A stretch of DNA of 17,494 nucleotides from an uncultured Clostridia bacterium (GTDB taxonomy: Bacteria; Bacillota; Clostridia; Saccharofermentanales; Fastidiosipilaceae): the NCBI GenBank assembly GCA_947253135.1, contig CAMXYS010000018.1, positions 1 through 17,494 on the forward strand, in the 5' to 3' direction. This document shows positions 7,791 through 14,397 of this stretch, in pieces. The notes beneath the pieces were generated by a model. It did not search any database and was not told the origin of the DNA. It worked only from the letters and a program-made list of their open reading frames with translations. Within the stretch, counting starts at the first letter, position 1; every line of letters starts with the position of its first letter. Position numbers and translations under genes: made by a program.

Positions 7791-9372
7791 GACGGCCGAC
7801 TTTGAGCCGGTCTTTGAAAAAATATTAGAAGCAGTTAGGCAAGACTGCTTGGCTGCAGGTTTTGCTGAACTGGAGACGGTAGAGCCCCTGGTGACATTGG
7901 AGTGGTTATCGGCTCCCGAGATGCAGGCTGTCAACCGGGAGACCAGGGAGGTCGACCGGGTTACCGATGTCCTGTCCTTCCCCATGCTGGAAGTGAAAAA
8001 CGGCAGGCCCAGTGTTCCCTTACGGCCGGGTGATATTTTGCCGGCGGCGGCCTGGAGCTTGGAGACTGAATCATTTATAGAGGCAGAGGCACCGGTGACC
8101 GAGCCTGCTCAAGCAATATCCGCAGAGGCTGAATCAGACCGCCTGCTTTTACAACTGGGTGATATTTTGATTTGTACTGAGCGGATGAAGGAGCAGGCAG
8201 AGGCTTATGGACACAGTATTTTACGAGAGGCGGCCTTTTTGTTTCTCCACGGTCTTTTGCACTTGTGCGGCTATGACCATATAGAGGAGGACGACCGACT
8301 TTTAATGGAGAAGATGCAAACAAGGATTTTGGCTAAACTGGGTATCAGCCGTGATTTAGAAGAAGCGGGCGCAACAGTAATGCCTCTTTCATCCGGTCGT
8401 GCCGGCGAACCGGGTCAAGTCACGGGGGCGGCAGACCGGCCGCCTTTTCGTTCCGGTTTTATCGCCCTGGTCGGCCGGACGAATGCCGGCAAATCAACTT
8501 TGTTAAATTATCTGAGTGGCTTTAAATTGGCCATTGTCTCCCGCAAGTCTCAGACGACCCGTCATGCTATCCGAGCCATTGTCAATCGCGCTGATGCCCA
8601 ATATATTTTTGTGGACACACCGGGTATTTATGAGCCACAGGACCGGCTGGGTGAACAGATGATGGCCTCCGTGCGCAACAGCCTGGACGATGCAGATGTG
8701 GTCTGCCTTTTAGTAGATGCAGGCAAGGGCAATATCACCGCTATTGAGGAGGCTGTCTTTGCCAGGGCCAAGTCTGCCGGTGTGCCGGTCATTGTCGCTT
8801 TCAACAAGGTGGATGCCCTGTCGAAAGAAAAATTGCTGCCCTTGCTCCAGCTCTATTTTGCCCGCTTCGAGCCGGCTGCCATGGTCCCGGTTTCGGCCAT
8901 AAATGGAGATGGGGTCAATGAACTGTTGGCGGAAATTTATAGTAACTTGCCGGCAGGCCCCCGCTATTACGATGAAGACAGTTTTACAGATCAGTCGGAG
9001 CGCACCCTGGCGGCGGAAATGATCCGCGAGCAAATCTTGCATTATGTGCACCGCGAGATTCCGCACGGTACAGCTGTTAAAATCGACAGTTTCGAAGAGC
9101 ACTATGGGCCACTTAAGGGTTTTCCTGACGAAGAACAGCGGGACCGGGTCAAGATTATGGCGACCATTTATGTTGAGAAGGAAAGCCACAAAGGGATTAT
9201 AATTGGCAAAGGCGGCCAGAGCTTAAAGCGCATTGGTTCATCTGCCCGAATCCAGATCGAGCAGATGCTGGGTTGCAAGGTCCGCTTGGAGTTGTTTGTG
9301 AAGGTCAGAAAAGATTGGCAAAACAAGGACAGCATCTTGGCAGACTTAAACTATGAGCCCCTACAATTATAG
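7762..9372 (+). CDS. Fusion protein: endoribonuclease YbeY + GTPase Era
   Basis: One continuous frame encodes two normally separate ribosome-assembly proteins. Residues 1-195 are YbeY (16S rRNA 3'-end maturation and quality control), with TDVLSFP at 68-74, LGDILI from 132, and the zinc site HGLLHLCGYDH at 163-173 (H163, H167, H173). A Gly/Ala/Pro-rich linker (about 196-228) leads to Era: G1 GRTNAGKST (238-246), SQTTR in switch I, G3 DTPG (285-288), G4 NKVD (348-351), G5 VSAING, and a C-terminal KH domain with GKGG at 482-485. Both halves look intact. YbeY carries about 45 extra residues between P74 and L132. The ATG at 7762 overlaps pgpH by 29 bases, with AAGG at 7748-7751. An internal in-frame ATG at 8380 (residue 207) lacks a good ribosome binding site but could give free Era. 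Confidence 0.94.
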   Translation: MIKTINKQAETADFEPVFEKILEAVRQDCLAAGFAELETVEPLVTLEWLSAPEMQAVNRETREVDRVTDVLSFPMLEVKNGRPSVPLRPGDILPAAAWSLETESFIEAEAPVTEPAQAISAEAESDRLLLQLGDILICTERMKEQAEAYGHSILREAAFLFLHGLLHLCGYDHIEEDDRLLMEKMQTRILAKLGISRDLEEAGATVMPLSSGRAGEPGQVTGAADRPPFRSGFIALVGRTNAGKSTLLNYLSGFKLAIVSRKSQTTRHAIRAIVNRADAQYIFVDTPGIYEPQDRLGEQMMASVRNSLDDADVVCLLVDAGKGNITAIEEAVFARAKSAGVPVIVAFNKVDALSKEKLLPLLQLYFARFEPAAMVPVSAINGDGVNELLAEIYSNLPAGPRYYDEDSFTDQSERTLAAEMIREQILHYVHREIPHGTAVKIDSFEEHYGPLKGFPDEEQRDRVKIMATIYVEKESHKGIIIGKGGQSLKRIGSSARIQIEQMLGCKVRLELFVKVRKDWQNKDSILADLNYEPLQL

Positions 9373-9379
9373 GTGATGC

Positions 9380-10180
9380 ATGCCTACCATAAATACCAAG
9401 GCCCTGATTTTACGAACGGTCAACTTTGGCGAGCACGACCGCTTTTTGACGCTCTTGACCCCGGCCAACGGCCTGCTGGAGGTGCTGGCTAAGCGTGCTG
9501 CTTCGCCCAAAGGCAGCCTGCTGCGGGTGACTGAACCGCTCTCTTTGATCGAAGCTGTTATTTTTGTAAATCGTGACCGCTATTACCTGAATAAAGCGTC
9601 TGTAGAAGAAGGTTTTACCGGCCTGCAGACCGACCTCGTCTGCTTGACGGCCGCTAGCCACTTGGCGGAAGTCTGGCGGGCGGCGGCAGCTCATATTACG
9701 GCTGCCGGAGAGGGAGAGGCAAAACTTTTGTATCAACTGGCCTGTTACAGCCTGCACGCCCTGGCGACACAAAGTGAGCCGGCACCGCTGGCGATGGTGC
9801 GGGCAGCTGAATTTAAGAGCCTGCAGTACGCCGGTTTTGAAGTTTATCTAGACCGCTGCGCTGTCTGCCACACCCCTTTGCCGGACACCGGTGACGGCAG
9901 TATTCTTTTCTCGCTGGCGGCGGCCCAGCCGATTTGCAGCCGGGCGAGTTGCCGGGCTGAATTGTCGCAAGCACCTTATGCCGGCCGGCATTTTTTGACG
10001 CTGCTGCCGGATGCGGTCAAAGCCCTGCGTTTTTTTGCCGCTGCGGAACCGGCTCGTTTATTTCATTTTCGCTTAAGTGAAACAGTCGAAAAAAACTTAG
10101 CGGCCCTGGCGTCCCCCTACCTGGCAGACCGACTAGAGCGCTCTTTTAACAAGTTAACTTTTTTGGAAAAACTATTTTAA
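9380..10180 (+). CDS. recO: DNA repair protein RecO
   Basis: RecO works in the RecFOR pathway, annealing complementary strands and helping load RecA on SSB-coated DNA. An N-terminal OB fold begins with TKALILRTVNFGEHDRFLTLLT (6-27). A helical middle domain follows, then a zinc finger with C160-x2-C163 and C186-x4-C191. At 266 residues it is of usual length. The start ATG lies seven bases after the Era stop with a close AGGTGA (9371-9376), so it is probably translated as the last gene of the phoH operon. It converges on the minus-strand helicase gene only 35 bases away, and I see no clear terminator between them. Confidence 0.93.
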   Translation: MPTINTKALILRTVNFGEHDRFLTLLTPANGLLEVLAKRAASPKGSLLRVTEPLSLIEAVIFVNRDRYYLNKASVEEGFTGLQTDLVCLTAASHLAEVWRAAAAHITAAGEGEAKLLYQLACYSLHALATQSEPAPLAMVRAAEFKSLQYAGFEVYLDRCAVCHTPLPDTGDGSILFSLAAAQPICSRASCRAELSQAPYAGRHFLTLLPDAVKALRFFAAAEPARLFHFRLSETVEKNLAALASPYLADRLERSFNKLTFLEKLF

Positions 10181-10215
10181 GCAGACGGCAGCTGCACATC
10201 AGCAGGGAAATCAAA

Positions 10216-12717
10216 TTATTCTGTGGGTCCCTCAGGCTCAAAGGTCTCGTCCAGTAACTCACAAAGGTGGTCACGCCCCTCGGCTAGGTGGGGGTTCCAC
10301 CAAGAGGGAAACAGCTCCTGATATTGATAGCTGCAAAAGCGTTCGTCGACCAGCAAAATAAAACCGGTATCTTCTTCATTGCGGATGAGCCGTCCGGCGG
10401 CTTGTAGAACCTTGTTAAAGCCCGGATAGACATAGGCATAAAGTTCCCCGTCCTCATATTGCTCATTGTAGTACTCTTTTAAAATTTCAGCCTGCGGCGT
10501 TATTTGAGGTAGCCCCGTGCCGATGCAGATGACTCCACCTAATTGCTTGCCCTCCAGGTCAATACCTTCGCCGAAAATTCCCCCTAAAACAGCCAGGCCG
10601 ACTACTTGTTGGTGTTTTTTGTTTTGGAAGGCGGCGATAAAAGCCTGGCTGCTGCGGTCGTCACCTCCTTTTTCTTGGATTTGGAGCAAGCCGCTAAAAT
10701 CACCTAAGGCCTCTTTGAAGTAGGGTAAAACCAAATTGAGGTAGGCATAGGAAGGAAAATAAATCAATTGATTGACAGGTCTTCTTTTGATCGTCAAGGC
10801 CAGCAGAGCGGCCAGGGCCGGGGCGGTCTGCCGGCGCTCGCGGTAGACGGTTTTAAGTGGGGCGATGATGAGGTTCAAATGCTCAGGCGGGAAGGGAGAA
10901 GGCAAGGCCAGACTGTCCGGTGCAGGGTCAGGGTCAGGCCCGCAAATGGAAGTGCTGTAATAACTCAGTGGGGTCAAGGTGGCGGAAAAGAAAATATGAG
11001 CTTGTAGGGGGAGCCGCTGGCGCTTTAAATTGGCCGCAGCCGACTGGCAACGCTGGCTGAGGCAATAGCCCTCTTCAGTTCGCTCAAACATCAAGACATA
11101 GTCCTCGTTCCAATATTCATCACAGACTTTGACAAAAAAATGAGCGGCAAAATAAAAGTCTTTGAGGTCCTTTTTTATGCTTATGTCTTCCACTTCGTCA
11201 AGGATGGGGCGGAGCTTTCGGTTGGCTAAGTGCAGCCGGCGACAGAGTGCTTCCGCCCGGCAGCGCAGGCCTAAAAAATCCTTGCTTTTTAACACTTGGC
11301 TGTCTTTATTTTTGGGTTCTAATTGAGGAAAACCTTCATCTTCTTCATCTTGGCAGGCCTCCTCCAAGCGGTTGAAATAGGCTAGAACCGGGGCTGTGAT
11401 CAGGGTCAGGTCGGGGGCCAGTTTAGCCAGCCCCTCGCGCGCCTTGACCACTGTCTCTTGGGCCAAGACAGCACTGAACATATTGATTGACCGGTCGGGA
11501 AAATTGTGGGCTTCGTCGACTAAAAAAGCTTGTTTAAGATCGGGGTCCGGCACAATTGAGAGACGAGACCTGGGATCAAAGACATGGTTGTAGTCGCCGA
11601 TCACAAGATCCGAAAGACGGGCTAAATCAAGCCCTAATTCAAAGGGGCAAAGCTCAAATTTGCGGGCGGCCTGTTCGATGGCAGGGCGGTCAAACAATTG
11701 CAAGGGCAGCAAGTTTTTAAGTGCCTTGGGCAGGCGGTCATAGTAGTCGGTCGCATAAGGGCAAAGCGCTGTTTCACAACAAATGTCCGGACAAAAACAG
11801 ATGCGTTCGCGAGCGGTTAAAAGAGTGGTGCGCAGCTCCAGACCTTTTTCGCGCATCAGCGAGACTGCGGCCAGGGCCTGGTCTCGGACGGCGGTCTTAG
11901 CGGTTAAATAAAAGATGCGGTCTAGCCGGCCGTGGCCTAAGGCCTTGACGGCCGGATAGAGGGTGGCAACGGTCTTGCCGATCCCGGTAGGGGCCTCACA
12001 AAAAAGGATTTCCTTTTGACTGAGTGCAACCAGGATTTTTTCCATGAGTTCCTTTTGCCCAAGTCGCAAGCTGTCATAAGGGAAGGGTAAACGTCGGCAC
12101 GAAGCCCGGCTGCGTTCCAGATAGCCGGCCTTTTGGCGGGCCTCTGCCAAATACAAAAAAGCCAAGTTTTCGAACTTGTGCAGAAGGTCAGCCAGTGGTT
12201 CTTGTCGGTATAAGAAACGGGTTTCCAGGGATTCTGAAGAAATATAAACCAACCCGTAAGTAATAGTTGAAGTCGGGGGCGCTTTTAGTTCTCGGGCCGC
12301 AGCTGCGGCGTAGAAGGCGCACTGCAACCAGTGGAGTCGCTCCCCCTGTTCAGACAATTCTTCCAGAGGGAGGCCGGTCGTTTTAATCTCTAAAGTCACG
12401 TCGTAGGCCGGTTCAAGGATGCCCTCAGTGCTATCTGTCAGCAAGGGGGCCTGAGTTTTGCTGTAGAGGCGGAGGTCGGCCCGGCCACGGATCGTGAGCC
12501 GGAAGTCCTCCAGTGTGACGGGCAGCTGCAGCGGTTGTTCTGGGCGGGCTTCAGCCCGGGGGAAATAGCGTTTGTAGGCCTTGGCAAAGGCTGCGTGAAG
12601 GCGGGTTCCGGCTGCGGCGGTGTGGATATTGTTAAATTGAGGGGTGGCCAGTCCGCCGGTGCGGGCAACGGCGTGCAGAAGGTCTTTAATCCCGACTAGC
12701 AATTCCAAAGTGGCCAC
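10216..12717 (-). CDS. XPD/DinG-type DNA helicase with N-terminal RecB-like nuclease domain
   Basis: This is an 833-residue superfamily 2 helicase of the Rad3/XPD/DinG group. Residues 1-200 carry all marks of a PD-(D/E)XK (RecB/Cas4-like) nuclease: H41 (GTRLH), D81 (GRADL), E110-I-K112, and Q132-xxx-Y136. The helicase core has Walker A APTGIGKT at 242-249, a cysteine cluster at C307-C319 (C307, C309, C313, C314, C319) plus C357 that fits an XPD-type iron-sulfur domain, the DEAH box D401-E-A-H404, and a C-terminal QAAGRLIR arginine-finger motif. The likely role is 5'-3' DNA unwinding with cleavage during repair. The GTG start at 12717 is supported by AGAAAGGA at 12722-12729. The gene converges with recO. 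A 17-base tandem duplication lies just upstream. Nuclease and Fe-S roles are inferred from motif spacing. Confidence 0.9.
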   Translation of the reverse strand: MATLELLVGIKDLLHAVARTGGLATPQFNNIHTAAAGTRLHAAFAKAYKRYFPRAEARPEQPLQLPVTLEDFRLTIRGRADLRLYSKTQAPLLTDSTEGILEPAYDVTLEIKTTGLPLEELSEQGERLHWLQCAFYAAAAARELKAPPTSTITYGLVYISSESLETRFLYRQEPLADLLHKFENLAFLYLAEARQKAGYLERSRASCRRLPFPYDSLRLGQKELMEKILVALSQKEILFCEAPTGIGKTVATLYPAVKALGHGRLDRIFYLTAKTAVRDQALAAVSLMREKGLELRTTLLTARERICFCPDICCETALCPYATDYYDRLPKALKNLLPLQLFDRPAIEQAARKFELCPFELGLDLARLSDLVIGDYNHVFDPRSRLSIVPDPDLKQAFLVDEAHNFPDRSINMFSAVLAQETVVKAREGLAKLAPDLTLITAPVLAYFNRLEEACQDEEDEGFPQLEPKNKDSQVLKSKDFLGLRCRAEALCRRLHLANRKLRPILDEVEDISIKKDLKDFYFAAHFFVKVCDEYWNEDYVLMFERTEEGYCLSQRCQSAAANLKRQRLPLQAHIFFSATLTPLSYYSTSICGPDPDPAPDSLALPSPFPPEHLNLIIAPLKTVYRERRQTAPALAALLALTIKRRPVNQLIYFPSYAYLNLVLPYFKEALGDFSGLLQIQEKGGDDRSSQAFIAAFQNKKHQQVVGLAVLGGIFGEGIDLEGKQLGGVICIGTGLPQITPQAEILKEYYNEQYEDGELYAYVYPGFNKVLQAAGRLIRNEEDTGFILLVDERFCSYQYQELFPSWWNPHLAEGRDHLCELLDETFEPEGPTE

Positions 12718-12732
12718 CAGGTCCTTTCTATA

Positions 12733-12766
12733 TAAGATGACAATTCAATTAAGATGACAATTCAAT
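12733..12766. repeat. Perfect tandem duplication of a 17-base unit
   Basis: TAAGATGACAATTCAAT occurs at 12733-12749 and again at 12750-12766 without mismatch or spacer. It sits directly upstream of the helicase ribosome binding site, between vanZ and the helicase gene. In the minus orientation each copy gives ATTGAATTGTCATCTTA. It may be a replication-slippage duplication or tandem protein-binding sites. Confidence 0.9.
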
Positions 12767-12814
12767 CAGCCTGACCGGCTGTCTGACCGTTCGATGATCA
12801 TCACCGTGGCACGG

Positions 12815-13294
12815 TCAACTGTTCCGCCCGGCTGATTTGTTCTTTTTAAAGGGTTGACTGACCAGGTAAAAGCCGGAGCTGTAGCCGACCAGATCGATCC
12901 CGACATCCAACCAGGAAGGACCGCGATCAGTTGCTAAAAAACGTTGAACGACCTGCTCGTCCAGGCAGGCGACGGTCAAGCCGGCCAGCCAAAGGAACAG
13001 AATGACAGTGCCTTTTTTGTCTCTTTTAAAAGTATAGCAGTATGTACCAGCCGCAGTTAGGCCCAGAATGGCATATTCTGTGAAGTGGGCCAGTTTGCGG
13101 AGCAGGAGGGAGAGGGGGAGGGCGCTGTCGGCCAAGGCCGGCAACAAGAGTTCTAACCATTTCAGCAGGGCGTTAGACTGGCCTGCAGAGCTTCTGCCTG
13201 ACTGGGAGGATAGAAGAAAAATGAAAACCGCCCAGCAACAAAATAAAAATGGCATCAAGACATGTAAAAATTGTAAATGTTTAACTTTTTTCAT
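12815..13294 (-). CDS. VanZ-family membrane protein
   Basis: This is a small integral membrane protein of the VanZ-like family. VanZ itself gives low-level teicoplanin resistance, but most family members have no proven role, so no resistance phenotype should be read into this gene. About four hydrophobic segments are seen (11-29, 61-84, 95-110 and about 130-146). Family motifs are LSSQSG at 28-33, RKLAHFTEYAILG at 66-78, D112-E-Q-V-V-Q, and R124-xxSWxDVxID at about 124-134. The ATG at 13294 has a GGTGAT ribosome binding site six to seven bases upstream. A minus-strand promoter is proposed at 13360-13388. It is transcribed in the same direction as the helicase and may be cotranscribed with it across a 97-base gap. 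Confidence 0.88.
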   Translation of the reverse strand: MKKVKHLQFLHVLMPFLFCCWAVFIFLLSSQSGRSSAGQSNALLKWLELLLPALADSALPLSLLLRKLAHFTEYAILGLTAAGTYCYTFKRDKKGTVILFLWLAGLTVACLDEQVVQRFLATDRGPSWLDVGIDLVGYSSGFYLVSQPFKKNKSAGRNS

Positions 13295-13359
13295 CTTTTA
13301 TCACCGGGCATCCCTTATGATATAGACAGGTTAGAGTCATGAAAACAGATTGAAAACAA

Positions 13360-13388
13360 ACGATAACCCGCCGACCTGTCCAGGTCAA
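13360..13388 (-). promoter_or_regulatory. Probable vanZ promoter overlapped by a palindrome
   Basis: On the minus strand TTGACC (13383-13388) and TATCGT (13360-13365) are separated by exactly 17 bases. The -35 matches consensus in five of six positions and the -10 in four of six. The perfect inverted repeat GACCTG-TC-CAGGTC (13373-13386) covers part of the -35 and the spacer, as a repressor site would. The start would lie about 60 bases before the vanZ ATG. Confidence 0.45.
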
Positions 13389-13465
13389 GCAAGGGCCTGT
13401 CAGCCATGATTGCCTTATCAGACCGGCACTTATCAGCTGAATTTAGTACCAGGCCATGCCTTAGC

Positions 13466-13472
13466 AAAGGAG
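13466..13472 (+). promoter_or_regulatory. Ribosome binding site that sets the start of the Crp/Fnr gene
   Basis: AAAGGAG lies five bases before a GTG at 13478. The earlier in-frame ATG at 13406 has no ribosome binding site, so this element decides the start. Confidence 0.75.
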
Positions 13473-13477
13473 AAAAA

Positions 13478-14242
13478 GTGGAGCAGGCAGAAACTAGGAG
13501 AACACTGTACCAGCCCGGCGCCCGCCCGCTTTGTGCTAACCGGAAAACTTGCGGCTGCCGGCCGGAAGTACACTTTGACGACCGCTTATGTACAGCTCGG
13601 ATCGATTTATTTGGCTCTTTGACGGCAGAGGAACAGCAGAGTATTGTGGCCAACGCCCGTCACTTGACCCTAGAAAAAAAAGAATATGCCTTTCGTGAAA
13701 ATGAGGCTGAAAACTGTATTGTTATTGTCCGTTTCGGGCAAATAAAACTATCTCGCTTGGGTACGGATGGTCGGGAAATTATCCATGGCTTTATGCTGGA
13801 GGGGGACGTCTGTGGCGAAAATGCCCTGTTTGGCGAAAGCTACTACGATACGGACGGCATTTGTACTGAGCGCACAGGAATTTGTAAAATTTACACAGAT
13901 GACATTGAAGCTCTCTTAATGAGCCGGCCGGAGGTGGGGGCCAAAATTGTCCGCCGACTGGGCAGGCGCCTGCAAGAGGCCAGGAAGATGATCGACTTGC
14001 TGTCTTGTTCGGGGGTTAAAGAACGCCTGGCCGGTTTTTTGATCTACCACATGCGGCGGACCGGTTCAAAGGACCTTCATTTGACCAGAGAAGAAATCGG
14101 TTCGGCTATCCACCTCAGCCGGGAGACTGTTTCGCGTCGGCTCAATGAAATGAAAAGGGAGGGCCTGATTGAAAGTGACGGCTACCGCCACGTTTTCTTA
14201 CGGGATGTGGATGCTTTAATTGCCCTCTATGAAAGTCGCTGA
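13478..14242 (+). CDS. Crp/Fnr-family transcriptional regulator with N-terminal cysteine cluster
   Basis: This is a DNA-binding regulator of the Crp/Fnr superfamily. A cyclic-nucleotide-binding-like beta-roll covers about residues 44-150, a dimerisation helix about 151-180, and a winged helix-turn-helix about 180-245, with recognition part LTREEIGSAIHLSRETVSRRL (202-222). The N-terminus holds C19, C25, C27 and C38, and further cysteines lie at 112, 129 and 136. E. coli FNR uses three N-terminal cysteines plus one in the roll for its [4Fe-4S] cluster, so an oxygen- or redox-sensing cluster is plausible but the spacing differs. The GTG at 13478 is preferred to an ATG at 13406, giving 254 residues, close to FNR. 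It is divergent from vanZ. Target genes cannot be read here. Confidence 0.88.
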   Translation: MEQAETRRTLYQPGARPLCANRKTCGCRPEVHFDDRLCTARIDLFGSLTAEEQQSIVANARHLTLEKKEYAFRENEAENCIVIVRFGQIKLSRLGTDGREIIHGFMLEGDVCGENALFGESYYDTDGICTERTGICKIYTDDIEALLMSRPEVGAKIVRRLGRRLQEARKMIDLLSCSGVKERLAGFLIYHMRRTGSKDLHLTREEIGSAIHLSRETVSRRLNEMKREGLIESDGYRHVFLRDVDALIALYESR

Positions 14243-14317
14243 GAGGCGGGAGCATCGGCTGGTAGCTGCACTTGCTCACACCTAAAAATGTTGCAGCTTG
14301 GCGACCGGCCACACCGC

Positions 14318-14345
14318 TTGCTGCCGCTTTTCAGTATGGTAAAAT
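14318..14345 (+). promoter_or_regulatory. Probable guaA promoter
   Basis: TTGCTG (14318-14323) and TAAAAT (14340-14345) are separated by 16 bases. Transcription would begin near 14352, inside an inverted repeat AATAAC (14346-14351) / GTTATT (14370-14375), about 46 bases before the guaA ATG. Further upstream a 7-bp inverted repeat AGCTGCA (14264-14270) / TGCAGCT (14292-14298) has no T-run. No purine riboswitch is recognisable. Confidence 0.5.
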
Positions 14346-14397
14346 AATAACGTTTTTTTGCAGGACCTTGTTATTCAAGCAGGCTTAGGAGGCGCAC

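Noticed and set aside
8710..9189. 159-codon minus-strand open frame opposite era
   Set aside because: Lies wholly inside the conserved Era coding region on the other strand; a shadow of a G+C-balanced gene.
10181..10215. Bidirectional terminator between convergent recO and helicase genes
   Set aside because: Only a short GCAGCTGC palindrome is present; no stem with T-runs could be drawn.
12767..12816. Small inverted repeats between vanZ and the helicase gene (CAGCC/GGCTG and GACCGT/ACGGTC)
   Set aside because: Short stems without a T-run in the minus direction, so not supported as a terminator.
14264..14298. Seven-base inverted repeat after the Crp/Fnr gene
   Set aside because: Loop of about 20 bases and no T-run; too weak for a terminator, and no purine riboswitch core is present.
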